From an uncultured Spirochaetales bacterium (lineage in GTDB: Bacteria; Spirochaetota; Spirochaetia; Sphaerochaetales; Sphaerochaetaceae): a DNA stretch of 64,000 nucleotides. Shown here piece by piece: positions 24,368 to 34,572 of this stretch. A program made the position numbers and the translations under genes. The notes beneath the pieces were generated by a model. That model saw only the letters and a list, made by a program, of their open reading frames with translations, had not been told where the DNA came from and did no database searches. The stretch covers positions 1-64,000 of the forward strand of contig CASDZV010000088.1 in NCBI GenBank assembly GCA_949285905.1. The letters are read 5' to 3'. Position 1 is the stretch's first letter. Each line of letters starts with the position of its first letter.

Positions 24368-25258
24368 ATGAAATCGAAGGTATATTTCACACGCTCACTC
24401 ACACCAGAGAAAGTGGTTGAGGCATATAGAAAACTTGGAATCACACTTCCAGGAAAAACTGCAGTGAAGGTCCATTCAGGAGAGAAGGGAAACCAGAACT
24501 ACCTCACACCTGAATTCTGGAAACCGATGGTGGACACAGTCAGAGGAACTATTGTCGAATGCAACACCGCATACGGCGATGCCGCAGGTGGCGTCAGAGA
24601 CAACACTGAGTCGCACTGGCACCTTCTTGAAGAGCATGGATGGACAAAGTACTTCCCTGTCGATCTTATGGATGAGGAAGGGCCGGATGTTGTCTGGCCA
24701 ATCCCGAACGGAAAAGTACTCAGAGAAAACCATGTAGGGAAAAACATCCTGAACTATGACTCAATGCTTGTGCTTGCTCACTTCAAGGGACACCCGATGG
24801 GAGGCTACGGCGGAGCGCTGAAACAGCTTTCCATTGGCTGCGCAAGCCGCGCGGGAAAAGCTCTGATTCATTCTGCAGGCAAGACAGATGACCGGTTCGA
24901 CACATGGAAGATGCATGCTGACAAGAATCAGTTCCCGGAAGCTATGGCAGATGCAGCAGAGACTGTCGCAGAACATTTCAAAGGAGCAATTGCATTCATC
25001 AATGTCATGAAGAACCTCTCTGTCGACTGTGACTGCTGTCAGGTGGCAGAGGATCCATGCATGAAAGACATAGGAATACTTGCCTCCCTCGATCCGGTGG
25101 CAATAGACCAGGCATGTATCGACCTCGTACTCTCCTCAGACGATCCTGGCAAAGACCACTTCATGGAGAGAGTGATGAGCCGCAATGGCATTCATACTAT
25201 AGAGGCAGCCGCAGAACTTGGTTTCGGCAGCAGAGAATACGAGCTCATTGAGTTCTGA
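24368..25258 (+). CDS. DUF362 protein
   Basis: 296 residues of the DUF362 family: KTAVKVHSGEKGNQNYLTPEF at the start, GHPMGGYGGALKQLSIGCASRAGK in the middle and SLDPVAIDQACIDLV near the end. A short Cys cluster (CDCC) lies near 220, but the usual 4Fe-4S ferredoxin insertion is absent. Some DUF362 proteins are linked to iron-sulfur or redox chemistry; the function is unproven. AGGAGG lies 8 bases before the start, which is 9 bp after the flavodoxin stop. Co-occurrence with a flavodoxin under TetR control suggests a redox-stress or drug-response operon. Confidence 0.85.
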   Translation: MKSKVYFTRSLTPEKVVEAYRKLGITLPGKTAVKVHSGEKGNQNYLTPEFWKPMVDTVRGTIVECNTAYGDAAGGVRDNTESHWHLLEEHGWTKYFPVDLMDEEGPDVVWPIPNGKVLRENHVGKNILNYDSMLVLAHFKGHPMGGYGGALKQLSIGCASRAGKALIHSAGKTDDRFDTWKMHADKNQFPEAMADAAETVAEHFKGAIAFINVMKNLSVDCDCCQVAEDPCMKDIGILASLDPVAIDQACIDLVLSSDDPGKDHFMERVMSRNGIHTIEAAAELGFGSREYELIEF

Positions 25259-25261
25259 GCC

Positions 25262-26983
25262 TCACTGAACCTTGGAGCGCCTGATCTTCCGCGTAGTAGT
25301 CTCTTCCATCGGTTCATCTAGAATTGTTATACGCTCGATCTTCTGGAAGCTCTCAAGGTTCTTGTTCACAGATGATACAATATCCTCAAGCCGCTGTCGT
25401 ATGTCAGCGTGTGACATGCCTTTCGTGACATCTGGATCCGGGTAGATGACAGCTTCCACTGCATCTCCCGGCACATCCGGATTCTTCTGGAAGCCCCTGA
25501 CAAGAATCTGCCCGACTATTGTCTCAAGCTGGAACATGTCCTCAATCTCCTCAGGAAAGACATTCTTGCCACCTTCTGTGACAATCACATTCTTCGCCCT
25601 GCCTTTGAGGAAGACATAACTGTCCTTATCCATATAGCCGAGATCGCCGGTTCTCATATAACCATTCTCATCAAAGAGCGCTTTCGTGTTCTCCTCATCC
25701 TTGTAATAGCCTTGTGTCACATTCGGTCCCTTGATGCGAAGCTCTCCGACACCTTCTGCGTTCTTGTCTGCAATAATGAGATCGATGAAAGCAAGCGGAT
25801 GCCCAATAGAAGCTGTCTTGAAATGCTCAGGAGGGTTGAGTGTGACAATCGGAGATGCCTCTGTCAGGCCATAGCCCTGAATGAACTCCAGTCCGAGACC
25901 GTGGAAAGCCCAGACAACCTTGGGTGACAGGGGGCCTGCTCCGGAGATGAGAAGACGGACTTTATCAAGTCCAGCCTTGCCAGTGATGGTTTTCCTGAAA
26001 AACCCCTTCAGAGGGGAACATCCCGTGAATTTATGAACGATGCTGTTTATGTTCATCATGGCGCAGATAAATCCATAAGCCACTCTGCCCTGCTCTTTCA
26101 CTTTTGCCATTATGCCGGAAAGGAGCTTGTTGTAGAGAAGAGGAATCCCCATGAAAACAGTGACGCCCCCGCGCTTGAGGTCATCCAGCATTCTGGAAAC
26201 TGCAAAACCATGTCCGAAAAGACACTCTGCCCCGATACGTACAGCCTCTAAAAGAACTGCGGTGCAGCAGTAACTGTGATGAAGAGGCAGAAGAGCGTAA
26301 GTCACATCACGCTCATCCAGCATGCGCACCTCATTGACTGTCATATATACATCAGAAGTTATGTTCCTGTGTGTGAGCACTACACCCTTTTCATTGCCGG
26401 TTGTACCGGAAGTGAAGAGAATCGCAGCTGTATCATCTTCCCTGACCGAGGGAAGCATGCTGCTTCCGGCACTGCTGTCCCGAAGCCTCATCCAGCTGCC
26501 TTTCCCATCAAGAGATGCAACTCCGGAGAGTGAGCAGAACCACTCATTGTCCTCTTCTTCAAGGGCCTTCAGTATGGCCGTATCCGCGACGACGAAGCTG
26601 ACTTCTGCAAACCTGGCAAGCCTGATGCACTTCTCCACCCTCATCTGGGCATCCATCGGCACAGAGATACAGTCAGCTTCCGGAATCGCGAAATATGCGA
26701 GGGCCCAGTCGGGGCTGTTGTGCCCCATCAGCAGGACTTTGTCTCCTTTTCCCAGCCCCTGAGAGCGCAAGTATGCGGCCTCTCGCTGCACGATATCTAA
26801 CACAGAAGAGAATGAAATTGTCTCCTTTTCCCTGCCATTGAAGACAGAGAATGCTGTTTTATCATGAAACTTAGCCTCGGAAAGCCTCAGAAGCTCAGGG
26901 AGGGTTGGCCACTCCCCTCTGACTATATTGCCACGGAATCTCTCAAGCTCATCCCAAGGGTGCTTGTCATAATCTCTTTGCAT
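25262..26983 (-). CDS. AMP-forming long-chain acyl-CoA synthetase
   Basis: 573 residues of the ANL superfamily. AAILFTSGTTGNEKGVVLTH is the AMP-binding P-loop; FIQGYGLTEASPIVTLN is the A5 motif; MRTGDLGYMD holds the conserved Asp, and GRAKNVIVTEGGKNVFPEEIE the hinge. It activates a fatty acid with ATP and joins it to CoA at the cytoplasmic face of the membrane. It is convergent with the DUF362 gene, with only 3 bp between stop codons and no terminator visible. Confidence 0.9.
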   Translation of the reverse strand: MQRDYDKHPWDELERFRGNIVRGEWPTLPELLRLSEAKFHDKTAFSVFNGREKETISFSSVLDIVQREAAYLRSQGLGKGDKVLLMGHNSPDWALAYFAIPEADCISVPMDAQMRVEKCIRLARFAEVSFVVADTAILKALEEEDNEWFCSLSGVASLDGKGSWMRLRDSSAGSSMLPSVREDDTAAILFTSGTTGNEKGVVLTHRNITSDVYMTVNEVRMLDERDVTYALLPLHHSYCCTAVLLEAVRIGAECLFGHGFAVSRMLDDLKRGGVTVFMGIPLLYNKLLSGIMAKVKEQGRVAYGFICAMMNINSIVHKFTGCSPLKGFFRKTITGKAGLDKVRLLISGAGPLSPKVVWAFHGLGLEFIQGYGLTEASPIVTLNPPEHFKTASIGHPLAFIDLIIADKNAEGVGELRIKGPNVTQGYYKDEENTKALFDENGYMRTGDLGYMDKDSYVFLKGRAKNVIVTEGGKNVFPEEIEDMFQLETIVGQILVRGFQKNPDVPGDAVEAVIYPDPDVTKGMSHADIRQRLEDIVSSVNKNLESFQKIERITILDEPMEETTTRKIRRSKVQ

Positions 26984-27086
26984 ATACTACGATTGTTTCC
27001 ACACGAGTAAGTAATAGTCAATATTAAGCGAGCAGACTTCTTGCCGGTTAGGCATTATCCAATTAAATTTATCGTACCAAGGGGTA

Positions 27087-29594
27087 ATGATGAACAATAT
27101 AGAGAACAATACTGCATATGAGACTGTACAGAATGAAGAAGCTGAAGACAAGAGAGCAATCATTCTTCCTCTTCTGGAAAGACCCCTCTTTCCAGAGACT
27201 TTCACAACCCTTTTAGTCGGCAGGCCTCAGGATGTCCAGATCATAACGAAAGTGATAGAAGGAGATGGCACATTCATCGCTGTTCTCCAGGATCAGAATA
27301 ATGGTTACAGGGAAATCGGTACACTTGCAAAGGTATCGAGATACATAAAGCTCCCGAACAACTGCATACATATCTTTGTATCCACGCTTCAGAGAGTGAG
27401 AATCACTGGCATGGACATAGACGGACAGCTTACTTACGGCCACTATGTCAGCGAGCCTGACACTCCCGTAAGGAACGCAAAGGAATGCGCTTCCTATGTG
27501 CGCGTTCTCCGCGACACAATAACAGGGCTGAGCCAGACAACGAACCTTTTCTCGTTCGCAACAGATGTCAATGTCTCAAACATCGACGATCCGTCACTGC
27601 TTTCGTTCTATGCCGCTTCTGCCATCAACGCCCAGGGCTCTTTCCTGCAGGACGTGCTTGAGACAAGAAGCGCGAAAGCGAGAATCGAGAAGCTTCTGTC
27701 TTATATCGCGGCGGAGAAGGACATCATAGACAAGGAAAACGAGATCAAGCAGGAGATTTATGACAAGATCCGCAACCGTAACCGCGAGCAGCTTCTCAGA
27801 GAGCAGATCAGAGCGCTCAGCAATGAGCTTTCCGAGCTGACGGGCCGTCCTGTCAAAGCAGGAGACAAGAGCGCGAAGGGTGATGACCTGTGGTCACGGG
27901 CCAGAGACAAAGAGCTGCCGGAAGTCTACCGCGCCCAGATAGAAAAGGAACTCGACAAGCTCTCCGGGCTTGAGACTATGAACCCTGAATATGCGATGAC
28001 AAAGCTCTACATCGAGACAATTCTTGCTCTTCCTTTCTCCTTTGAGGAGAAGGCCCCTGACTACTCCATCGACAAAGTGAAGAAAGTGCTTGAACACGAT
28101 CATTATGGCATGAAGGAAGTGAAGGAAAGAATTGTCGAATTCCTCGCCTCCCGGCTCAAAGCAGGGAATGGGAAAGGCGCGATTATCTGTCTTGCAGGAC
28201 CTCCGGGAGTTGGAAAGACATCAATCGGCTACTCAATCGCCAGGGCACTGGGAAAGAAGATCTTCCGCTTCAGTGTCGGAGGCATGAGGGATGAGGCAGA
28301 AATCAAGGGGCACAGGAGAACATATGTCGGCGCAATGCCTGGAAAGATCATACAGGCTATGAAGACAGTGGCCGTACCTGACCCTGTGATTCTAATTGAT
28401 GAAATAGACAAGATGGGGGAATCATTCCAGGGAGATCCGGCCTCAGCGCTTCTTGAGGTGCTGGATCCTGAACAGAATACAAGCTTCCAGGATTTCTATA
28501 TCGACCTGCCATATGATCTGTCGAATGTGCTTTTCATCGTGACAGCTAACGATGTCTCCCGTATTCCGGAACCTCTATTGGACAGAATGGAGATCATAGA
28601 GCTTTCAGGTTACACACCAGAGGAGAAGATCCACATCGGGCATGATTATCTGGTGCCAAAGCTTTTGAAGAAGAACGGGCTCGGAAAGAAGGAAATCCGC
28701 TTTGACGCAAAAGCGCTCTCGCTCATCGCAGAAGAGTATGCAAGAGAAGCAGGCGTCAGGAACTATGAGAAATCACTGGACAAGATCATGCGCAAGGTCG
28801 CTCTTGAGATACTTGAATCAAAAGATGGCCTGAAACTGCCTGTGCAGATAAGAGGCAGGAATGTGGAGAAGTACCTCGGAAAACCAATATTCCCTGCTGA
28901 TGACATCATCAAAGCAGACAAACCCGGAACAGCTATCGGCCTTGCCTGGACAAGCATGGGCGGGGATGTTCTTCTGATTGAAGCAGAGTCCATACCAATA
29001 AAAGGCGAGATGAAAGTCACAGGCCAGCTTGGCTCGGTGATGCAGGAATCAGTCTCGATCGCATGGTCTTCCCTGAAGAAAGAAGCATACCTCAGGGGAC
29101 TGGACCTTGCGTTCTTCGATGACTACACAGTGCATATCCATATTCCGGAAGGAGCAACTCCTAAAGACGGTCCATCTGCAGGCATCACGCTCTTCACAGC
29201 ACTATGGTCAATGTACCGCGGTGAGACAATAAAGCCGGCACTGGCGATGACTGGAGAACTGACACTTACAGGACGAGTCATGCCTATCGGAGGACTGAAG
29301 GAGAAGATTCTCGCGGCAAGACGCAATGGAATCAGGGAAATCATCATTCCAGAGCGTAACCGCACAGATCTCGAGAAGCTTGATGATGAAGTCAAGGGAG
29401 ATGTCACATTCCACCTTGTCTCTGACATTTCAGAGGTAATCTCAATAGCATTTCCTGGCGAGGACTCAAAACGTCTGAGCTCATCAATTCTCAAGGCTCT
29501 TCAGGAAGAGAAGAAGAAAAAAGCCGAAGAGGAGAAGGAAAAGGAAACACTGCGTCAGGCAGCGGCATTTGAAAAGGCACTCAGATGGCAATAG
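27087..29594 (+). CDS. lon: ATP-dependent protease Lon
   Basis: 835 residues with the full three-part layout: an N-terminal substrate-binding domain (LPLLERPLFPETFTTLLVG ...), an AAA+ domain with GPPGVGKT (Walker A) and VILIDEIDKMG (Walker B), and a C-terminal peptidase with the catalytic Ser in DGPSAGITLF and Lys in GGLKEKILAARR. It degrades misfolded and regulatory proteins. The C-terminus has a charged Glu/Lys tail of about 30 residues beyond the usual end. The stop overlaps the U32 gene by 10 bp. The start is either of two adjacent ATG codons, behind AAGGGG. Confidence 0.95.
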   Translation: MMNNIENNTAYETVQNEEAEDKRAIILPLLERPLFPETFTTLLVGRPQDVQIITKVIEGDGTFIAVLQDQNNGYREIGTLAKVSRYIKLPNNCIHIFVSTLQRVRITGMDIDGQLTYGHYVSEPDTPVRNAKECASYVRVLRDTITGLSQTTNLFSFATDVNVSNIDDPSLLSFYAASAINAQGSFLQDVLETRSAKARIEKLLSYIAAEKDIIDKENEIKQEIYDKIRNRNREQLLREQIRALSNELSELTGRPVKAGDKSAKGDDLWSRARDKELPEVYRAQIEKELDKLSGLETMNPEYAMTKLYIETILALPFSFEEKAPDYSIDKVKKVLEHDHYGMKEVKERIVEFLASRLKAGNGKGAIICLAGPPGVGKTSIGYSIARALGKKIFRFSVGGMRDEAEIKGHRRTYVGAMPGKIIQAMKTVAVPDPVILIDEIDKMGESFQGDPASALLEVLDPEQNTSFQDFYIDLPYDLSNVLFIVTANDVSRIPEPLLDRMEIIELSGYTPEEKIHIGHDYLVPKLLKKNGLGKKEIRFDAKALSLIAEEYAREAGVRNYEKSLDKIMRKVALEILESKDGLKLPVQIRGRNVEKYLGKPIFPADDIIKADKPGTAIGLAWTSMGGDVLLIEAESIPIKGEMKVTGQLGSVMQESVSIAWSSLKKEAYLRGLDLAFFDDYTVHIHIPEGATPKDGPSAGITLFTALWSMYRGETIKPALAMTGELTLTGRVMPIGGLKEKILAARRNGIREIIIPERNRTDLEKLDDEVKGDVTFHLVSDISEVISIAFPGEDSKRLSSSILKALQEEKKKKAEEEKEKETLRQAAAFEKALRWQ

Positions 29595-30814
29595 AGTTAC
29601 TGTCCCCTGCGGGAAATTATGACAAGCTGATGGCAGCATTCAGCTACGGAGCAGATGCGGCATACATGGGAATGACAGAATTCTCACTGCGCCGCAATGC
29701 AGGGAATTTCTCTGCAGAAGAGATAGAGAACGTGAGAGCGCTGAAAGAGAAGACTGGCAAACGCATCTACTGTACGATGAACATCCTCTTCCATCAGCGT
29801 GACATGGAGAGAATAATGACCATGGCAGATGAAATAAGGTCATGGCCATTCGATGCATTCATCATCTCAGACATAGGACTCGTACCATTTCTGAAGAAGA
29901 ACTTCCCTGAGCGTGAACTGCATCTTTCCACACAGGCATCGTGTCTGAACGCAGAGAGCGTCAAGATGTATCAGAGCATGGGCTTTTCAAGAGTCATACT
30001 TGGCCGTGAAGCGAGTCTGGACGATATCAAGCGCATACGCGACGCTGTACCGGAAATGGAGCTGGAGGCATTTGTGCATGGTGCGATGTGCATGGCCTAT
30101 TCAGGGCGCTGTCTCTTATCCGCGCATCTTGCTGGAAGAAGCGGCAATCAGGGAGACTGTTCCCATACATGCAGATGGAATTACAAACTCCATTACGCAC
30201 TTGAGGAAGAAGAGAGAAAAGGAATGTACTTCCCGATTGAGGAAGAAGATGGTTATACGACAATTCTCTCATCGAAGGACCTGTGCATGATTGATCACGT
30301 GAGAGAACTGGAGGATGCGGGGCTCTCATCGCTGAAGATCGAAGGAAGGATGAAATCAATCTACTACGTCGCTGTCGTCACAAGAGCCTACCGCAAAGCA
30401 ATTGACGGCGATGAGGAAGCAGAACGCTACAAACGCGACCTCTTCGATGTATCCCACAGGGAATACACCACAGGGTTCTTCTTCTCATCAGGACCTGTAG
30501 ACGCCGCTTCAGATGTATCAAGACCGACAAGCTACGGATATGAGAGGAACTACCTCTTCCTTGGAATCGTGGGAAAAGAGGTGGGAAATGGCATTTACGA
30601 GCTGGATATACGCAATCAGATAAGACCTGATGGACTTGAATTCATCGGGCCTGATGTACCGCTCATCACAGCGTCAGACATTGTTCTTCTTGATGAGAAC
30701 ATGAATGAGACAGAAAAGCTTGATCATGGTCACAAAGGCTACATAAAAACAGAGTCTCCGCTGAAGGAAGGATATATAATAAGAACGCTGTCATCATCCC
30801 CGATAGTCAAGTGA
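29585..30814 (+). CDS. U32-family peptidase/tRNA hydroxylation protein
   Basis: 409 residues. ELLSPAGNYDKLMAAFSYGADAAYMG begins the TIM-barrel, and the signature VHGAMCMAYSGRCLLSAHLAGRSGNQGDCSHTCRWNY matches peptidase family U32 (YegQ/TrhP, YhbU, RlhA). Members are needed for hydroxylation of tRNA or rRNA or act as collagenase-like proteases; the YegQ/TrhP-type is the closest in length. The four Cys of the signature probably hold an iron-sulfur cluster. It overlaps lon by 10 bp and is followed after 7 bp by a small secreted protein gene. Confidence 0.9.
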   Translation: MAIELLSPAGNYDKLMAAFSYGADAAYMGMTEFSLRRNAGNFSAEEIENVRALKEKTGKRIYCTMNILFHQRDMERIMTMADEIRSWPFDAFIISDIGLVPFLKKNFPERELHLSTQASCLNAESVKMYQSMGFSRVILGREASLDDIKRIRDAVPEMELEAFVHGAMCMAYSGRCLLSAHLAGRSGNQGDCSHTCRWNYKLHYALEEEERKGMYFPIEEEDGYTTILSSKDLCMIDHVRELEDAGLSSLKIEGRMKSIYYVAVVTRAYRKAIDGDEEAERYKRDLFDVSHREYTTGFFFSSGPVDAASDVSRPTSYGYERNYLFLGIVGKEVGNGIYELDIRNQIRPDGLEFIGPDVPLITASDIVLLDENMNETEKLDHGHKGYIKTESPLKEGYIIRTLSSSPIVK

Positions 30815-30821
30815 GGAAATA

Positions 30822-31547
30822 GTGAAGAGATTATTTACACTCATAGCATTGCTGCTGATAGCTGCTTCAGGCGCGTTCGCATATACGGACTCTTTTTCCG
30901 AGATGCATTCAGATCCGCTCTTCCTTGAACTGCTGGACGTCATCAAGAACGGCAAGGCTCCAGAGGAAGCGGAGGCAGCTTATTCTGCGTATGTTTCCCA
31001 GGAAGATGATCCTGTAGCGCTATCGCGTGTTGAGTACCACATGGTCAGATACTACATGGACATGGATATGGAAGATGAGGCAACAGAGCATCTGAAGCGC
31101 GAGAAAGAAATGCTTGCTGAAATCCCGGAAGACGTGGAAGAGGTCGAGAAACTGGCTGCAAAAGTGGATGCGACATCCTCAGAATACTACGTCACAGGCA
31201 AACTCGGTGTCGGGATGGAAAACAACAAGCTTGTCAAAGAGATGTACAAGCGCTTTCCTGACGAGTTCTATGCCGCTGTCCAGGAAGGCTTCCGCCTGAT
31301 TTACGCTCCACCTATTGCAGGAGGCTCGAACAGAAAAGCTCTCAGGATCTTCGAGGATGTGGAAAAGAATGCGGAAGGAATATCCTATCTTGAGAACTAC
31401 TCAATGCTCATGGGAAAGGCAATGGCCCTCTCCGGACTTGAACGCTACGATGAGAGCGATGAGTATCTGGACAGAGCTGAATCAATCTTCACTTTCGACA
31501 AGGCTATCGAAGAAACACGTAGAGACAATAACAGGGGCAGACGATGA
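30822..31547 (+). CDS. Secreted helical-repeat protein, unknown function
   Basis: 241 residues from a GTG behind GAGGAAA. A signal peptide is clear (KRLFTLIALLLIAASGAFA). The mature part is rich in Glu/Ala and built of paired helices (PEEAEAAYSAYVSQEDDPVALSRVEYHMVRYYMDM, EDEATEHLKREKEML), as in TPR-like solenoids, with a last repeat SLERYDESDEYLDRAESI-like. The C-terminus is basic (RRDNNRGRR). It is probably periplasmic. It is co-transcribed with lon and the U32 gene and followed by the glycosyltransferase after 63 bp. Confidence 0.65.
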   Translation: MKRLFTLIALLLIAASGAFAYTDSFSEMHSDPLFLELLDVIKNGKAPEEAEAAYSAYVSQEDDPVALSRVEYHMVRYYMDMDMEDEATEHLKREKEMLAEIPEDVEEVEKLAAKVDATSSEYYVTGKLGVGMENNKLVKEMYKRFPDEFYAAVQEGFRLIYAPPIAGGSNRKALRIFEDVEKNAEGISYLENYSMLMGKAMALSGLERYDESDEYLDRAESIFTFDKAIEETRRDNNRGRR

Positions 31548-31610
31548 ACTTCCCAAAACAGCAGTAAACATCTACCATAGGGAAAGATCTGAATATATTT
31601 TGAGGTACAC

Positions 31611-32753
31611 ATGGAAATCTGGATTCACATTTACTCCATCTTAATGCTTGTTCTCGGAATATATTCGCTGCTGAACATTATCATCAATCTCCTCTATTTC
31701 AGACATCTCAACAAAGCAGAGACGCGCGAGGACGGGCCGCTTATCTCTGTTGTTGTTCCTGCAAGAAATGAAGAGAAGAATATCGGGAATCTCCTGGAAT
31801 CTCTCATTGCACAGGATTACAGGAAGATCGAGATACTTGTCATAAACGACCAGAGCACAGATGGAACAGAAGCTATCATCAGGGAGTATGCGGAAAAAGA
31901 CAGCCGCATACACTGCTTCTCCACAGAAGCCGGCAAGATTCTTCACAGCAATGGCAAGATCAACGCACTTCTGCAGCTGATTCCACATGCGAAAGGAGAA
32001 TACATACTGGCAACTGATGCTGATACAATGCATAGTAAAAACTGCATTTCCCACGCATATTCTGTCATGAAGGAACATCATCTTGATATCATCTCAGGCT
32101 TCCCGAAGGAGCTTTGCTCATCGTATTTCGGATCGCTCTGCATGTCTGCGATGATGCTTACATATGTCTTCATACCACATTGGTTTGTTTACCGATTCCC
32201 TATTCCAGCTGCGACATTCGCAATCGGGCAGTTCATCATGATGAGACGCGATGCATACGAGGAAACAGGTGGATACGAGAGTATCAAAGGTGAAATCTGC
32301 GACGATATAGGAATCGTCCGCCTCTTTGTGAAAAAAGGAAAGCACTATGCTTTCATCGATCTGTCAAAGTATTCCTCATGCCTTATGTACAGAACTGGAA
32401 AAGAATCATTCAAAGGCATTGAGCGTTCTATATCCGGCGTGTTCCCACCACGCCTGTGCTATGTTCCGCCCGTCACTATTCTTGTGATCCTGCTGCTGCA
32501 CATAGCGCTCTCCCCTCTTGCCTCAATTCTCGCGGCTTTTACGGCGCCGGGAAATATAGCTGCCATGATGATTACAGGTTCTGTCCTCTTCATCATCGCC
32601 TGGTACACAGGATGCAAAAGCGCCAAGTGGCGCAAACGTGTATCCATCTCATGTTCATTCACCCTTCTCATCATCATTGCAATGTATCTCCACGGCTTCT
32701 TCAGAAGCGTGACAGGAAAAGGTTTTGAATGGAAAGGCAGGATTATTCACTGA
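31611..32753 (+). CDS. Membrane glycosyltransferase family 2
   Basis: 380 residues. An N-terminal membrane helix (IYSILMLVLGIYSLLNIIINLLYF) precedes the GT-A domain with VVVPARNEEKNIGNLL, ILVINDQSTDGT and the DxD motif ATDADTMH. C-terminal helices at about 283-365 anchor it again. The layout resembles CrtQ-like and hopanoid/carotenoid glycosyltransferases. The donor and acceptor are unknown. GAGGT lies 6 bases before the ATG. Confidence 0.85.
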   Translation: MEIWIHIYSILMLVLGIYSLLNIIINLLYFRHLNKAETREDGPLISVVVPARNEEKNIGNLLESLIAQDYRKIEILVINDQSTDGTEAIIREYAEKDSRIHCFSTEAGKILHSNGKINALLQLIPHAKGEYILATDADTMHSKNCISHAYSVMKEHHLDIISGFPKELCSSYFGSLCMSAMMLTYVFIPHWFVYRFPIPAATFAIGQFIMMRRDAYEETGGYESIKGEICDDIGIVRLFVKKGKHYAFIDLSKYSSCLMYRTGKESFKGIERSISGVFPPRLCYVPPVTILVILLLHIALSPLASILAAFTAPGNIAAMMITGSVLFIIAWYTGCKSAKWRKRVSISCSFTLLIIIAMYLHGFFRSVTGKGFEWKGRIIH

Positions 32754-32871
32754 ATCTCCTGAGCAAAAATTGCATAGCCTGAAATTAATTCTCATCAATG
32801 CATACGTTTTTTGTTGAAATTCAAACTTATTATGTTATCATCAGATATAGCCATATGGGAGGTGGTGTACT

Positions 32872-33054
32872 ATGTCAATCCACGAAGAACTTCTCTCTCA
32901 GATTGAGACCTATGTTGCAGAAAGCAATCGATTTGAACAGAAAGGGGTGAAGGCATCAGCTGCGAGAGCAAGAAAAGCGCTGACTGAGATTTCAAAACTC
33001 TGCAAAGAAAGGAGAAAAGAAATACAGGAATCAAAGACAGCGGCAGAAGCATGA
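32872..33054 (+). CDS. Histone H1-like protein (Hc1 family)
   Basis: 60 residues, rich in Lys, Ala and Glu. GVKASAARARKALTEISKLCKERRKEIQ closely matches the central repeat of Hc1-type proteins such as Chlamydia HctA and the short versions in Bacteroidetes and spirochaetes. It probably binds and compacts DNA. GGGAGGTGG lies 8 bases before the ATG, a very strong site, and a perfect terminator follows, so this is a short, highly expressed monocistronic gene. Confidence 0.7.
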   Translation: MSIHEELLSQIETYVAESNRFEQKGVKASAARARKALTEISKLCKERRKEIQESKTAAEA

Positions 33055-33087
33055 GCCGCAATTGCTATCAATTTTCAGCAAGCAACG

Positions 33088-33115
33088 AGACGACCAGAAG
33101 GTCGTCTTTGTTTTT
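33088..33115 (+). terminator. Rho-independent terminator of the histone-like gene
   Basis: AGACGACC, a 4-nt loop, GGTCGTCT and then TTGTTTTT. Confidence 0.9.
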
Positions 33116-33219
33116 CTCTAGCCAAGAACACCTTCCGCTGATATCATTAGCGCCGACACTTAATACAAAAAGGGCTGGCCTGGCCAGACAGATATTCATG
33201 GAGTGAAGGACACACAGAA

Positions 33220-34572
33220 GTGAACGAGAAGATGATTACGAATCAGTGGTTTATCGGACGTCAGAATGACAGCGAGTCTTCTGCCAGGAGCTATCCGAGG
33301 AAATTCCCATTTGCGCTGAAGAAAGCGAAAGGATCATGGGTTGAAGATGTTGAAGGAAACAGATATCTTGATTTCCTCTGCGGCGCAGGAACACTTGCAC
33401 TGGGACATAATGATGAGAGCGTCAACCAGGCAATGATTGAATTGATACAATCAGGAGCACCACTGCATACGCTGGACCTGACAACTCCCGTAAAAGACAA
33501 ATACGTCGAGACTATCTTCTCGATCCTTCCCCGCGAGATGCAGGGCAATGTGAAAATACAGTTCTGCTCACCTTCCGGAACAGATGCCGTCGATGCGGCT
33601 ATTAAGCTCTGCAAGACAGCAACAGGACGTGGCACAGTCATTGCATTCAGCGGAGGCTACCATGGAATGGGTCATGGAGCACTCGCTCTCACTGGAAATC
33701 TGGGAGCTAAATCAAAAATACAGGGTCTCATGAGCGGTGTGCAGTTCATGCCTTACCCCTATTCATACCGCTGTCCGTTTGGCCTCGGAGGTGAAGAAGG
33801 CGTAAAAGCCGCCTGTTCATACTTTGAACGCACGCTCAAAGATCCAGAAAGCGGCATAGCTAAACCCGCTGCTGTGATCATAGAACCAATTCAGGGTGAA
33901 GGCGGAGTCATACCTGCCCCTGCATTGTTTCTGCAGACAGTACGCCGCGTGACAGAAGAACTCGGCATCCCGATGATCGTCGATGAGATACAATGCGGCA
34001 TAGGCAGAAGCGGTCAGGTTTTCGCATTCGAAGAGAGCGGAATAATTCCAGACGTCATCCTGATGAGCAAGGCTATTGGCGGCAGCCAGCCGATGAGCGT
34101 TGTCGTTTATAATAAGGAACTGGACAAATGGGCACCTGGCGCACATGCAGGTACATTCAGAGGCAATCAGCTGGCGATGGCAGCAGGAACTGTGGTGCTG
34201 GAAAAAATCTCAGAGCCTGAATTCCTCAGTGAGGTGAGAAGGAAGGGAAAGAGAATAAAGAGCGCACTGGAAGAACTGCAGAAGGAAGTCAGCATAATCG
34301 GAGATGTCAGAGGACGTGGTCTCATGCTTGGCATTGAATTCATCAATCCAAATGGTGAGAAGGATATCATGGGGCATCCGGAAGCTTCAGGAACAATAGC
34401 ATCTGATGTACAGAAACGATGCTTTGAAAAGCACCTAGTGATGGAGAAAGGCGGACGCAATGGCAGTGTCATGCGCTGTCTGTGCGCTCTGACTGTAACT
34501 GATGACGAAATTGATACAATGCTTTCCATCTTCTCAAGTGTCGTGAGGGAAATCGACAGTGAACTTAAATGA
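33220..34572 (+). CDS. dat: L-2,4-diaminobutyrate:2-oxoglutarate aminotransferase
   Basis: 450 residues, class III aminotransferase. The N-terminal ARSYPRKFPFALKKAKGSWVEDVEGNRYLDFLCGAGTLALGHN and the central IEPIQGEGGVIPAP ... IVDEIQCGIGRSG match the DABA aminotransferase (Dat/EctB) group; the PLP Lys lies in LMSKAIGGSQPM. It makes 2,4-diaminobutyrate from aspartate semialdehyde and glutamate. The start is GTG 33220 behind GAAGGA; an ATG at 33232 is the alternative. It overlaps ddc by 14 bp, the same gene order as in Acinetobacter and Vibrio. Confidence 0.88.
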   Translation: MNEKMITNQWFIGRQNDSESSARSYPRKFPFALKKAKGSWVEDVEGNRYLDFLCGAGTLALGHNDESVNQAMIELIQSGAPLHTLDLTTPVKDKYVETIFSILPREMQGNVKIQFCSPSGTDAVDAAIKLCKTATGRGTVIAFSGGYHGMGHGALALTGNLGAKSKIQGLMSGVQFMPYPYSYRCPFGLGGEEGVKAACSYFERTLKDPESGIAKPAAVIIEPIQGEGGVIPAPALFLQTVRRVTEELGIPMIVDEIQCGIGRSGQVFAFEESGIIPDVILMSKAIGGSQPMSVVVYNKELDKWAPGAHAGTFRGNQLAMAAGTVVLEKISEPEFLSEVRRKGKRIKSALEELQKEVSIIGDVRGRGLMLGIEFINPNGEKDIMGHPEASGTIASDVQKRCFEKHLVMEKGGRNGSVMRCLCALTVTDDEIDTMLSIFSSVVREIDSELK